The notes: generated from the letters alone by a model not told the origin. DNA of 64,000 bases from Chinchilla lanigera (GCF_000276665.1 NW_004955416.1:4319554-4383553); one strand, 5' to 3'; positions 23,787-35,748 are shown, counted from the stretch's first letter. Numbers and translations: made by a program.

Positions 23787-24000
23787 AAAAGATGGATATA
23801 AGGAAACGCAGGGATAGATCTCTTGCAAGTAGGAGTGGGTCCAGGAGACTGAGGGTGAGGGCGGGGAAGGGGAAATAAGTAGAACATGTTACGTACAGGC
23901 ACCTAATAGCTTTGATAAACATAAACATTATGTGACATAAACATGAGCTAAGGATAGTAACAATAAAGAAGAATGAGGATGGGCAAAGGGGGTGTAGAGC

Positions 24001-24030
24001 TGGAGGGAGGGAGGGAGGTGGTGGGGAGGG
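24001..24030. repeat. (GGGA)n-like low-complexity tract within L1 3' UTR
   Basis: GGAGGGAGGGAGGGAGGTGG is a short purine tract typical of L1 3' UTRs, complementary to the CT-rich tracts seen in the minus-strand copies near 32.6 and 46.9 kb. Confidence 0.7.
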
Positions 24031-24164
24031 ATAAAAAAGAAACAAGCTGTGTTAAGTACATGCATCCACTCCCCAAGATGAATGCAAACTTCATGTGCTG
24101 CAAACATACACTAGTAAAATAAAAAGTAAAAAATAAAATGCAATGAAATGACATTAATTCTTTA

Positions 24165-24855
24165 TTTTATAAGAAAAAAAGAGGGACTACAAATGACCAA
24201 TAAATGTATGAGAAAATGTTCAACATCTTGTGCTACTAGGGAAAGACAAATCTCACCCTACTCAGCAGGCTCTCATCAAGAAGGTGGACAATAATAGATA
24301 CAAGTGAGGATGTAGGGGTTAGGGACGGAACCTTTGTACACTGTTGGTGGGAATATAAATCAGTAGAGCCCTGTGGAAATCAGTACGGGGGTTCTCAGAA
24401 ACAAAAATAGAGCGACCATATAACCCAGATATACCTCCCCATGTTATATACCTAGTTTGCCTAATACAGGGATAGCTGCATACCCATTTTTATTGCAGCA
24501 AAATTCACATTAGCGAAGAAATGGAACAAGGCTAGATGTTTACCAACATCTAGATTAATATTCAGCCACAAAGAAGGACAAAGTCTTGTCATTTGCAGGA
24601 AAGTGGGTGGAACTGGAGATCATTACGTTAAGCAAAATAAGCTAGACTCAGAGACAAGTATGGGGTGTTTTCCTAGTATGTGGAATCTAAAAACGATCAC
24701 ATGGAAGTAGAAGGAAGACTACTCTGAGAGAGGAGAAAAGAAGAGGAGGAAGGGTGGAGAGGTGTAGGGAGGGTAGTAGGGGTGATGAATACCATTGAAG
24801 TATATGCATGTTGATAAATATCACACTGAGACCCAGTATTTTATAAAATTAAATA
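24165..24855 (+). mobile_element. Second, older LINE-1 3' fragment
   Basis: GAGAAAATGTTCAACATCTTG, CTGTTGGTGGGAATATAAATC, GAAATCAGTACGGGGGTTC, ATTCAGCCACAAAGAAGGAC and TAAGCAAAATAAGC repeat the L1 3' order already seen at 22.1-24.1 kb but with different sequence, so this is a different subfamily copy in the same orientation. It ends in a short A/T-rich stretch. Confidence 0.8.
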
Positions 24856-27340
24856 GTAAATACCAAAATAGGTAGGTACCTGCTTGCGGTTACTTTGCTG
24901 TGAGTAACTACACAACCGGATTGTCCTGCTCATTGGTCGTGGCTGGATCTGGAGCCCTCTTTGGCACGCAGTAGAAAGGGAGGTGGAAGGTGAGAGGAGC
25001 AGGGTGCCCCAGGGGTCCTCTGGCCTCATTCTCTTCTTGTTTTCCAGACCCTCTTCATCAAGGACTTCGGGACACACCCTCCACTTCCCTGCAGAATTTG
25101 CTTATCTTCAGATCTTTGAGAAGGGCTGGTGGAGTAGATTAGTAATTTGAAGAATCTTTCTCTTAAAAATATACCCAGAAATGTAAAAATCAGTTGTCTG
25201 CATCCTGATTCTAAATCTGTGGGTTAAAATAATGTTTGTTTTGTTTTTTAACTAAACCTCCCGAGAAAGAACACATTTGCTTAGAAATTTGCTTAGAAAT
25301 TCAACCACATTTGCTTAGAAATTCTTTCTGGAATTCAAAATCTTACCATGTATCATTTGAAATAATCATTTATAAAAAGTGCAAGTTACATGCAATGCAC
25401 TGAATAGGATGTTATTCATATATGCAGGTAAAAGTACTTCTATTCTCCATAAAGTTTTGATTTTTTTTTTAACAGATTAAATGGTAATGTTACCCATAGT
25501 CTTGACTGAAGTGATTAAAATTGTTTTTAGTTGCAATTTTCTTAAACACTTATTGCATTTTCCTAAACAAATGATCAGTACTCATTTTCTCTTTAGAGAG
25601 AGGAGAGGAAAGGAGAGAGAAAGAAGGGGGAAGGGCAGATTAACATAAAACTTAGGACAATGATATCTCTGAAGGAAGGAACAATGGACAAAATATACTT
25701 GATAATGTTTTATTTCTTAAGTTGGGAATGGGCTACATAGATGTTCACTTTATTTATTTATGTAATTGCTTGCACTCTCACACGTGTGCCACAAACTTTT
25801 GTGCTCATTTAAGATTTAATAAATTCATTTAAAGAAATAATAAGACTGTAAGTAAAGATGATGAAAACACTACTTTAAAAATATCTGATCTAAGGAATTA
25901 AGCAACTGATTCTCTCAAAATGTCCTAAGTTTTCTTTTTTAATCTACTAAATAAAGCAGTAGATATTATAAAGGAAAAAGAAGGATAAAAACAGAAAAAA
26001 AAGGCCCAGGTATAGGACTAGAGTACTCTAAATCTCCCAGGGACTCCTTGTCTGGGAGGGCTGGCTATGCCGGCAGGACACAGAACCAGTTTTACACGGG
26101 AAGAGTCTGCTGACCACGACCGACAGACGACAGCTTTGAGTGTGTGCTGGGCTGGGCTGGTCCCACAGTTCAAATCAATGCCCAGGAGGTCAGTCCCAGG
26201 ATGTCCAAACATTTGTCCTTGATTTCCAGATGATTTTCATGACATCATTTCCTTTCAGAATTGTAGACTGATATTTATTTGTCAGTAAAGACTAGTACAA
26301 GACCTAGGTTGATGAGGAACCAGCTCCCTTGGTCTTAAAAAACTTTCAAAGGAGGCTTTCAGAAGCTTTTTCCTCAGGAATTCAGCTTGTGCGCATTACT
26401 GTGCTTTTGCTTCTATTCTTGCTGTTAAATCTTTGTTTTTCTTTGGCAACCCCTCCACTCTGAATAGTTGAAAACGTGCCTTAGGCTTTATTATGAAGTG
26501 GGATCCTAATTCCTGCTGAATTAAAGGTAAACTACATACCCTGAATAAATTCATGTCTCTAGTCTCTTAAAGCTGAAATGGAGTTGCATCAGTAGCCTAA
26601 AGGTGAAGCTTCTGAATCCCTTTATTATCCAAACTCCTATAATCTCTTTGTTTTAACCCCGGATACACAAGAATGGTAGCAGAACTTCCTAGTTAACATG
26701 TCAAGAAATCTCTACCTCAGATAAGCATCGAGCTCTTTGGGTTTACTCTCTACACAAAATACCTTAAACCTAAATAGACCATTTAGATATTGTTTATTTT
26801 GATGACCAGATAGATTCCTTTGTTTTGTAAAAGCCATATGAGCATTTTGCCTGCTTAGGGAATTTTTGTTCTAGCATCCTATCATTATTTGCTATCAAAA
26901 TTCATATATTTTGCATGCAGTATCTAAAAATAAAAATAATTTTCTCTTGAGTTTTAATTTGGCCATTATCAAATCACATTTGTCAATACAACAACTGAAT
27001 CAGATGTAACCCAGACATCAACATTTAAAAAAGTCTCTATAGCCTTTCCTATTATTTCAAGTTAGAGTAGCTACAAGCAAAATCTTGACTGGATCAATAA
27101 GAAACAAAAATGGACTCTCTGTCATTTAGAAGTCATCTATTAAAACAACTCAAATATAAAATTCAACTGTGTCAGAATACAAATAGAACAGCATAATGAG
27201 GCTTATGTTTAGAAGTGCAAAGAGCATTTTGCAATTATTTTAGGAAGAATTAATCTAATTCTAACTATTAATACTCTTCCATCCTTAGATTTTCATTCTT
27301 GGACATGTGGATGCCATAAAAATGTTATTTAATATTTGTA
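24856..27340. other. Spacer with a GC-richer patch at 26.0-26.2 kb
   Basis: No gene recognised. 25264-25330 has a local duplication of CATTTGCTTAGAAATT. 25590-25640 is GA-rich. 26030-26210 is more GC-rich with GGGCTGGGCTGG but has no family signature. Confidence 0.4.
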
Positions 27341-27342
27341 AT

Positions 27343-27361
27343 CTTTCTTTTTCTTTTCTTT

Positions 27362-27424
<63 letters not shown>

Positions 27425-27480
27425 CTTTCCTTTATCCTTTCTCTTTCCCTTCCTTCTTTTCCTCTTTCCCTTCTTTGTCT
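27343..27480. repeat. (CTTT)n microsatellite with degenerate pyrimidine flank
   Basis: An uninterrupted TTTC/CTTT run covers about 27365-27424, then imperfect CTTTCC and CTTCC units. The overlapping plus and minus open frames (runs of FLSF or KERK) are artefacts. Confidence 0.95.
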
Positions 27481-29360
27481 CTCATTTTCGTCCTGAATTC
27501 CCTTGTTATATAGCAAAACACATCTCAGAGAACCAGATTTTTCCTCATCACAAGAAACTATATACATATTGAAATGATATGGAGAACGTAGGAAGAGTAA
27601 CCCTTGAATAAAGGATGTTAGGATAACTCGTATTTAATTATGTTCTTGGTAAGCACATAATGCATTATTAATGACTGCTTTTTTACTCAGAAACCATTTT
27701 GGTTTTTGGCAAACGAATTTTATGTTGTGATTTGAAATTATGCTTGCTTTCTGTAACTCTGGAAAAGGTTCTAACAATATTGCCTTGCATGTTATGTGGA
27801 AAGGTGATTTTTAAAGCTACATAGAAACATGTAAGGGGCTTAATTAAAAAGTTCATTTTTGCTTGAGATTTCAAACACCAGAAAAGATCATGGGAAGCTT
27901 AAACATCATTTTATATGCCTGGAGCCCACAGTTATTTTTGCCATCATTGTAGGGAATGCTGTGCATCTTATATATCTTGATATCCTATGTACAGAAAGTG
28001 ACATCTACTGGAGAAAGCAGAACTGAATATTTACTTTCTAAACTATTTTCTCTGCTAAACTTCCAGACAAGTTGTACTGTCCTCAAGACTATTGAAATTT
28101 GTTAAAATAAAGAAAAATTTTATTGAGTTCAGCATGGTGTCAAGCCTGTTTGTTTAGGTGATTATTTTTTTCAAAGGTGTCCTCTGGGAGAAAGTAGTTA
28201 CGGGGCCAACACCAACTACCTCATAGGAAATGCTATTGAAAACGCAATATATAACTTCTGGAAAACGCAACGATAGCACATTCCAGTAAGGGGGAAACTG
28301 AGCTTCTGAATAACTCTAAGCCATCGAGTGGTGGATTTGAACAGGACTCCTGAGGAACAATTAGTCTGCAAATGTGTTTAAAAATGTATAAGTTCTTTAT
28401 ATGACCTCAAAATAGGAATTGTGAAACAAAGTATGGGATAAGAATATACAATTTCTCTTGATGAAAGGCATCCCCATGCTACTTTGTAGGCTAGTAGTTT
28501 TTATTCAGGTTAATAAAATGTGAGTTTAACTTTACAGTCCAATTAAAGTGTTGTACATATAGCACTAGGTGTTGGCACCCAGGTGATTTTCAATTGTGAT
28601 CAAATCTAAGAAGCACGGAGAACTCTGGAGACAGAAATGACATTTTCATTCTTGGGACAATAATTAATATAGTTTGAATAATCACCTCTTAGGAAGGAAA
28701 AATTTTTCTTATTTTAATGAGAGTTGCTATGATAGTCATTTCCAAGATTTAAAAAGTGAGGCACTGCGGCTTTCGGCTAAAACTATGGCATCAACTCGAA
28801 GCCCTGGTTTTCTGTTTCCTGTTACCTAAATGGCATTTCCAAGGCCCTTTTCACATTTAGATTATGCTCTATAGTTATCTGTAGTGCAATGTCAGATTTC
28901 CTACTTCTAATTGTTATTGTGTTTTCAAATTTTTATTTTGTTTTTGTAACAGTGCTCTCGCACTCCCTCTGCTGGCCTTGCCAATTAACAGACCCAGTGC
29001 CAAAGATGTCCCGATGTGAATTAGTGATAGGAACCGAAGGCTCATTGGTTGGACTCTCTTTTGTGTTAGAAGCCAAACAAAAAATCAGGTTAATTTGCCT
29101 CCATCGGAAAAAATAGAGGTCCAAAGAAAATTTATTGGTAGATAGTTAAAGACAAAACAAAGAAACACTGATTATATTTATGCCATGAAGAAAAAAGGTG
29201 ATGAAATGGATTTTCAGAAATCTTAAAAATGTAACCATTTTTCCTAAAAGAAAAAAGAAAAAGAAAAAACCCAGTTATCCATATTCATTCAAATGCTTAT
29301 GCATATTTAGTGAAAGGCGTGGAAATAAGGCGTATCAATTTTGTGCCTCGGTATTTATAT
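27481..29360. other. AT-rich spacer, mostly unique-looking
   Basis: No transposon signature is confidently seen. A CTCF-like motif is annotated separately at 28965-28978. Confidence 0.4.
28965..28978 (-). promoter_or_regulatory. CTCF-like binding motif
   Basis: The minus strand reads AGGCCAGCAGAGGG. It fits the CTCF core CCASYAGRKGG well, with one mismatch (A for C) at the position just after it. A single motif match does not show occupancy. Confidence 0.4.
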
Positions 29361-29620
29361 CCTGGAGGATTAAATGAAAGGTTGTCTGGCTTTGTCGGTG
29401 GGACTCTGAGCTTGGATTAAAGATACAGCCATCCAGTGGGTCAGCTTCCCACATCCTCGAGCTCCATTATGGAGTCACAAAGAGAATGACAGGCCTTGGC
29501 AAATCCCAGGCCTAATCACAGCACAGAGAAACGACTTTTGGGAGGTACATTACCGAGCAATTAGGACCCATTTAATAAATTACCCCTTATGGAACACTTT
29601 GAACCCTAGTGGTCTGAAGA
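29360..29620. promoter_or_regulatory. Candidate conserved non-coding element
   Basis: Dense, non-repetitive, balanced composition in an AT-rich desert, with GAGCAATTAGGACCC, CATTTAATAAATTACCCC and GGCCTAATCACAGC homeodomain-type cores. It resembles a developmental enhancer by texture only. No ORF crosses it. Confidence 0.35.
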
Positions 29621-30380
29621 GGTTAATGCACCTCTCAAAACGGAGTGTTCCTCACTTTCCAAGGGGACCTCCAAGGCCACAGTTAATCCCAACCTTCTTC
29701 TCATCAATGGCCTCTTACTCTTGAGCCACTTCTGTCGTGTGGCATCGGTGAGCCCACACGCCTGCCCTCCCCCCGCGTGTCACATGCTTCGTTTTCTTAC
29801 AGCTGCCTCCATTGGACACACTGCTCGTGAGGCCGAAAGACTGCCCTGCACATTAACTTCGTCCTTTGGCTCCTAGGCTGCCTGTTTGGGAGTCTTTCTC
29901 TTTGTCTTATTTATGGAGAGTTTTGACTTCTGGATCTAGTTTAAATATTACATCTGATGCAGTATAACTGTTAAGTAGCAATCACATCTAAATGAATCCA
30001 ATATTCAAAAGTAGGTTTCAGGATATTATTAAATTTTGGGGGGACTTAACAGTAGGTATATTTTTGTGAGCTGAAATTAACTACGGTTAGACACTAAAAA
30101 ACATTTAAAATATAACTAAGCGAGAAAAGGCTTTGTTTGAAGCTAGACTATAATTAGACTTTTTAGGTTTATATTTTAATTGAAATTCAGCTTGAGTTTT
30201 TGGAATGAAATGCTAATGAAACACTAAACACTTTTATTTAAAAAGATACTTAAGGAATGGACTTGGAAGAGACAGAAATATCAAAATGTTACTGTGTGTT
30301 CGTAAAGGCTGACATTTCTATAATGTGTCATTGGTCTACTGAAGTGTTCTTGTAAATCATGGTCAAAATTATCGTGATTT
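29621..30380. other. Spacer, no assignable feature
   Basis: 29700-29890 is GC-richer, then AT-rich sequence follows. No repeat or gene is recognised. Confidence 0.4.
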
Positions 30381-30384
30381 CTAG

Positions 30385-30500
30385 CACATTTATTGAATGG
30401 TTATTGTATCCAAGGCTCTGCTGAGAGCCACGGGAGATGAATAAGACATGGCTTATGGCTCCAAGAAACTTATAATTGTAGCTCAAAGCAGGATTAGGTA
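30385..30500 (+). mobile_element. L2-type LINE 3' fragment
   Basis: CACATTTATTGAATGGTTATTGTATCCAAGGCTCTGCTGAGAGC, then GATGAATAAGACATGGC and CCAAGAAACTTATAATTG, follows the L2 3' order (TTTATTGAGCACCTACT...GGCACTGTTCTAGG...GAACAAAACAGAC...GAGCTTACATTC). Confidence 0.65.
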
Positions 30501-30707
30501 TGTGGAAAATAACAATAGGGAGTAGAATATTACAATTAACACCAGGGTTGTGTTCACACAGAACTTGTTTGAGGAATTCAGAGGGGCCTTTATTCAGGAA
30601 GACTTGAATTTCCTTCGAGTGGAATTGTCTTAAGCCTTTTGTTAGGCTTTTGATAAGAAAGCTGAAGAATTAGAAAATCAAGTGGAATGTTCTACACTGA
30701 GAAGTAA

Positions 30708-30708
<1 letters not shown>

Positions 30709-30742
<34 letters not shown>
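30709..30742. repeat. (CA)n microsatellite
   Basis: A pure CA dinucleotide run of about 17 units, directly abutting a degraded ID fragment. Confidence 0.95.
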
Positions 30743-30744
<2 letters not shown>

Positions 30745-30749
30745 CATGA

Positions 30750-30814
30750 TAAAGTGTTGAGGACTGAAAACAGGGCCTTGTGCATACTAGGCTGGAGTTA
30801 TATTCTCCAGCCCT
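30750..30814 (-). mobile_element. Degraded ID-type SINE fragment
   Basis: GAGGACTGAAAACAGGGCCTTGTGCATACTAGGC and ATATTCTCCAGCCC are the reverse complement of an ID with its middle shortened. The (CA)n next to it may have grown from the SINE tail. Confidence 0.55.
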
Positions 30815-32004
30815 AATGCTAATTTTAGTTGGATCTGTGAATATATTTTGTGAGATATGTTTGGGAGGCAGCTTTTCAACACAAGAAGAGGTATTGGTGG
30901 ATTTTTAGATAGTTGTACTTTAGCTTTGGTGCACACAAGAAAAAAGGCAAAGCATATTTTCAAATAATGTAATATAATGTGGAAAGCATTGCCTATTGTT
31001 AACCTGGTAATCTGGATATATTTTAAAGTTTTGAAAAGCCAATACAACTCTAAAATGCCATGATGTCTTTTCCCAGAATATTCAGTGATTCACCGGATGA
31101 GTCATACCTTTTCAACATTTCTGCTCTTTTCATTGTACCTTGAAGATTTTCCATATTGTAAACTACATTTTCTTACATGCTTTTAAGAAGCAAAGCCATA
31201 TTTGGAATTCCATTTTCTACCGGAATCTACACTATTATTGCGATGTGGGTTTATAAAGTCTGAAAGTTTTTACATGTGTGCTGTGTGACTTGATTCTTAT
31301 CTAACTTTAAAAAAATGTTCAGGCTAGCAATATGACAAATTCTTCACTATGCTATCATTTTGAAGGTTTGTGAAAAGACCTGAGTATTCTGTAGCACATG
31401 GGATACCGTGTGCCTTGGGTGTGGCTTGCCTCATGGTCCCCTGCAAGCAACCTCTACTTGAACAGCAGAGTTGTAAAACAAGGTGTTCTACTCCCCTTTC
31501 GTCACTGGTAAACAAATACTTAGCTGTGGTGAAGTTATATTGTTCTCCATTCATACCTAGAAACAAGTGGATCTGCTTGCTTACTCCATAAGCATGGCTT
31601 TTCTATAAGCACCGCTCTTGTTTTTTACCACTTGCATTATCCATTCCAATGCTACAGCACGTTTGTTAACACAAGTCTGCAACTGGCTTTATTTCACACA
31701 GTCTGAGAGTTTACATTCTGGGTTACACAATACCCAGAGAGGGATAAAAGCAGCATACAAGTAAAGGGAAATCACATTGTCTATTGCATTTTCTTTCCAG
31801 GCTTGCTAAACGTACCTATTCTGACCATCAGTAAACTGTATTTGGATCCAGTATCCCACAGATACAGAACTTTCGATTCCCTTCTTCAAAGAACCAGAGA
31901 TCAGCTGGGAAAGGATTGACATACAGGCAAATCTAGCAGATAGTACTGCACTCTATAAGTATATATTAAATAGTGTGGTACAAATTATTCATGCTACAGA
32001 CATG
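30815..32004. other. Spacer, no feature recognised
   Basis: AT-rich, with no repeat signature that I can assign and no coding evidence. The two opposed short frames at 31324-31591 overlap on opposite strands and have no domain. Confidence 0.4.
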
Positions 32005-32150
32005 TGCTGTGCAATAGGGCAGCCACTAGACACATGTGGCTACTGAATACTTGCTATGCAGTTCTGTGAACTGAAAGAGCTGTAGTGCAGAACATGCACT
32101 GGATTTTGTAAGACAAAAGGACTATAAAATATTTCACTTAATAATTTAAA
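32005..32150 (+). mobile_element. MER5-like non-autonomous hAT (Charlie) element
   Basis: GTGCTGTGCAATAGGGCAGCCACTAGACACATGTGGCTACTGAATACTTG closely follows the MER5-family order (CTGTCCAATACGGTAGCCACTAGCCACATGTGGCTATTGAGCACTTG). The 3' terminus has decayed. Confidence 0.65.
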
Positions 32151-32155
32151 AATAT

Positions 32156-32236
32156 TGGGCAGGTGGTATAGACTAGTGGTACGATTGCATGCTTCCCATG
32201 CAAAAGGCACACAATTCAGTCCCCAGAACTAAAAGA
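32156..32236 (+). mobile_element. ID-type SINE (old, diverged)
   Basis: GGGCAGGTGGTATAGACTAGTGG, GCATGCTTCCCATGCAAAAGG and CACAATTCAGTCCCCAGAAC preserve the spacing of A and B boxes with many substitutions, then an A-rich end. Confidence 0.6.
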
Positions 32237-32399
32237 ATAAAAATTAAGAATATTGATAATATGTAGGAGTAATATCTTGGATGTTACTGATAGAATAAAA
32301 TTTTCCTGGTTTTAATTTTTTTAGTTTACAAACAATGGTTATAACCATGTGAAGTAACCTCTTTTTGCATCCCACTGTATGGGATTTCGTGTTAGCACA

Positions 32400-33475
32400 T
32401 TCAATATACCTTGTTCTTTTTAATAATTTTCTATTAGTACATGTTTGCAGTACATAATTTTGCATTCACCTTAGAGATGTGTTTAACACACCTTAATTCT
32501 TTTTGTCCCCCTTTCTTAACATTTTCCCCCTGCCCGATAGTTATATAATGATTACATTCATTGCAGGTACTGTATTTGCTATTTGTACACTATCAATTTT
32601 TTCCATGTGTCCCTCCCCTCCCCTCCCTGCTCCTCCTCTCTCTATCTCTTCCTCCCCCTTCCTATTTGCAAAAGATCTATCTTCCTGTTTTCTCCTGTCT
32701 ATCTTTCAGTTTGCTTTATACTTCATTTGTACTTTGGATCCTCATATGACAGAAATCATTTGAGCTTATATGTCTGATTTCTTTCACTTAAAATTATGTT
32801 TTTAAGTGCATCTATTTTCTTACACGATTCAAATTTATCAAATTTATCTCTCTTTATAATAGAGTAGTATTCCATTATGTGTAGATACCCTATTTTCTTT
32901 ATCCATTCATCTGTTGATGGACATATACACTCTTTCCAAGATTTAGCTATTATGAATTGTGCTGTTATAAACACACGTGTGCATGTATCACTGTGATATG
33001 ATGCCTTTAACTCTTTTAGGAAGATACCTGGAAAGGGAATTTGTAACTGGGTCTAATAAAATTTCGAGTTTTAGTTTTTTGAAAAATCTCCATACTGATT
33101 TCCATAATGATTATACTAGTTTACCTTCCCACTGGCAGGTAGGAGCATTCCTTTCTTGCCACAGCCTCACCAACATTTGTTATTATTTGATGGTTGCCAT
33201 TGTTTCTGGCATAAGATGAAATCTTAGTGTTGTTTTCATTTGCATTTTTCTAATGGACAGTGACAGAGAATATTTTTTCATGTATTTCTGGCCATTTGTA
33301 TTTCTTTTCACAAGTGTCTATTCATCTTAGTTTCCCATTTTTTTGATTGGGTCTTTTATTTTGGAAGGCCTAATAATTTTGAGTTCTTTGTGTATTCTAG
33401 ATATTAGTCCTCTGTCCAAGGAGTAGCGGGCAAAACTTTTCCCATTCTGTAGGGCCATCTCATTTTGTTCTAATG
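32400..33475 (-). mobile_element. LINE-1 3' end, 5'-truncated
   Basis: Reverse-orientation L1 landmarks: a CT-rich tract (CCCTCCCCTCCCCTCC), TTCTTTCACTTAAAATTATG, GTAGTATTCCATTATGTG, TCCATTCATCTGTTGATGG, CTCCATACTGATTTCCATAATG and AACTTTTCCCATTCTGTAG. It is the same subfamily as the plus-strand copy at 22.1-24.1 kb and the fragment at 46.8 kb. Confidence 0.88.
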
Positions 33476-34420
33476 GAGTCTAAATGTTCCAAAAGAAGCA
33501 ACATATAAAAGTAGCCGTCTATTAAGAAAAAAGACAAAATCTTTCAAAACCATGAATACTAAAATAATTTTTATTAACCACATGTGTAAAAGAAAAAAAT
33601 CCCCTTTCTCTTCTATTATAAAATTATTGACATATGAAGAAGTATAGAGTAAAATTATTTTTATTATATTTTTAAGTGAAGTATTTTAGAAGAGATATCA
33701 GATAGTTCATGAATAGAAATGTTACATTTTTCTGGATATTGTGATGTTTGTAGTGCTTCTCAGTCTTCAGTGTTTCTAAATTTTTGTAAATTCTGTCTTA
33801 CCCTAAAGAAAGATTTTGAACCTAAGTTGACATCCAATGTTGCTTTTACCAATAGCCTACCTCCCAAATCACACTCACTTCAGACATTACAAGACCTGGA
33901 TGCATCCTTGGACACCACTGGACAGCTTCTCAGCAATGATTGTGGGTCCTGGGGAAGCAAAACGAAAGATTTAAAGGTTAAAAAAAGACCCTAAGAATGT
34001 GTGAGAGACTATCTCATTGACTCCTGTAACTTCTCTCTGTAAATTATTGAATGAGCTCCCCATTTTGCAACTAGAGAAAGTAGACTTTTACACAGGCATG
34101 TCCGAGGTGTGATTCACCTTTTCTTTGCTCTTGGTACTTCTGAGTAAAGAGGTACTGTTTAGGGCCACATATTATATATAATTTATAATATATATATTTT
34201 AATATAAATAGCAAAATTTCCTTTAAAATATTTGCATTATAACACAAAAAAGAGTGAAAAACCAAAGAAAAGAAAAGGCAGGCCATAGGTTGCACATATA
34301 GAAGACATACTACATTATGTACCTGAAATTTACATCTGAGGCTGTTGATTGCATTCATTGACAACAATGAGATTAGACAGCCACACTCAATGTAGAAATG
34401 CAGCAGTAAGGTCATGGCTA
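33476..34420. other. AT-rich spacer, includes AT dinucleotide-rich patch
   Basis: 34166-34215 is TA-rich (ATTATATATAATTTATAATATATATA). The 91-codon plus frame at 33719-33994 has no recognisable domain. Confidence 0.45.
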
Positions 34421-34497
34421 ATGAGAGAGAGAGAGAAGGAGAGAGAGGAGGAAGAAAAGGAAAGAGAGAGAGGAGAGAGAGAGGTGGGGAAGAGAGG
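34421..34497. repeat. (GA)n-rich tract
   Basis: GAGAGAGAGAGAGAAGGAGAG and further imperfect GA/GGA units. Confidence 0.9.
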
Positions 34498-34819
34498 CTG
34501 AGTAAGACGGTGAAAAGAGAGCTGAAGGAAAGAAATTAACACTTACTGAGGGGCTTACTCTTCACCAAGTCCTGCATTCCTCCCCTGCACCTGATTTTCT
34601 TAGTTAAGGAATCTTCACATGTCTGTACTATATAAAGAAGTATCTGTGATGCATTTCATTCTTGCTGTCAGATTTTATGACTGTGTCAAAACTGTCTGGG
34701 CTGCTCATAATCCTACAGGAATGAGGGTTCTAGAGTCACACTCAGAACGTTCAGATGGATGGAATCATGAAAAATATTCACCCATCACAGGGAATGACGC
34801 TGTAGAGATCTTTTCCTTG

Positions 34820-34904
34820 AGAGTACAGATACTTTCTACTCTGGGGAAACATCATCTACCAAGCTGAAGCCCTGTAGTCAGTCACTACAGTGTATGATAC
34901 GTGA
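34820..34904 (+). repeat. Direct repeat copy A (about 85 bp)
   Basis: GAGAGTACAGATACTTTCTACTC ... GTCAGTCACTACAGTGTATGATA is repeated with roughly 90% identity at 35190-35275. The family is not recognised. Confidence 0.8.
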
Positions 34905-35189
34905 CCCATGTTTGTAAAAGCAGCTCTTTTCCACTCACTGAAGAAAGCAGCTCAGTAGATTTTGAAATAGGCATCTTGTTAATCATAGTGGTGTGGAGCA
35001 ATAACCACGATGCATGTTTCTTGATTTATTTTTCATATCTATGAATTTAACATCAAACACTGGGAGCTACAAATGATTTTTTTTTAAAAATAAGTGTCAG
35101 TCCTGTTTCATAGGAATCAGGAAGCCATGCCCCCCAGGATGATCTACAATTCTGGACCAGTTTTTTCCTTATTGTGACCTTTGTATTCA

Positions 35190-35275
35190 GAGAGTGCAAA
35201 TACGTTCTACTCTGGGGAAACACCACCTACCAAGCTGAAGACCTGTGGTCAGTCACTACAGTGTATGATATGTAT
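35190..35275 (+). repeat. Direct repeat copy B (about 85 bp)
   Basis: GAGAGTGCAAATACGTTCTACTC ... GTCAGTCACTACAGTGTATGATA is the second copy of the unit at 34820-34904. It directly abuts the left arm of an inverted repeat. Confidence 0.8.
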
Positions 35276-35348
35276 GACCAGATCCAAACCGGATTGCAAA
35301 CTCCTCAATTCAATCTCTTCTTACCTGTTCGCAAGTTCAGTAACTGAA
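35272..35348 (+). repeat. Inverted repeat, left arm (about 75 bp)
   Basis: TATGACCAGATCCAAACCGG ... GCAAGTTCAGTAACTG is the reverse complement, at about 85-90%, of 35749-35825. The arms stop sharply on the inner side. Confidence 0.8.
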
Positions 35349-35748
35349 CTGGGACCAGGCAGGTCTGTCTACCAACATAGTGTCATCCTGAGTGAGAAGG
35401 AGCCCCCGGAAAACTCCAAGGAGATGTACCCAGCCCCGGAAGCCTGTCTCCTCTTGTGGTCTTATTTTTCATCTATGCCCAAGTACATTTGAATTATCAG
35501 CTCCTCTCTATACTTCAAGACAGTACATTCTGATGTGGCTTTCTTTGGAATGGACCTTGAAATTGCCGTTTCTACCCTGGAGAAAGTTGCTTTCAAATGC
35601 TTGACAACCTCATTATAACATTCTTCTTATTTTTGGAAATTAGCTTTAAGTCTTATCAAAGCTACCATATCACATTTTTCTTTGGAGAAAAGTGGAAGGT
35701 ATTTTATGTAAATGATAATATGATCATAACAGTGCATGTCATTTGGGG

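Larger units (their letters stand above)
22110..24150 (+). mobile_element. LINE-1 fragment: ORF2 C-terminal region and 3' UTR, 5'-truncated
   Basis: Forward L1 landmarks in order: ATAAAATCAACATTTAAGAC, AAAATGCCCACATTAACAAA, CACAGACCAATGGAATAGAAC, GAAATAATAAGAAGCCACAAATGG, TTGTTGGTGGGAATATAAAC and GGAAATCAGTATGGAGATTCC. An A-rich end lies near 24118-24150. ORF2 reading is broken by stops and indels, so it is inactive. It carries an ID insertion at 23694-23786. The open frame 23275-23568 is L1 sequence, not a host gene. Confidence 0.88.

Noticed and set aside
25030..25110. Acceptor-like TTGTTTTCCAG|ACCCTC
   Set aside because: An isolated splice-like string with no exon partner, which chance easily explains.
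27307..27567. Frames rich in Phe/Leu/Ser or Lys/Glu/Arg
   Set aside because: These are translations of the CTTT microsatellite.
33719..33994. 91-codon plus-strand frame
   Set aside because: No domain, and it lies in AT-rich sequence with no exon-like borders.
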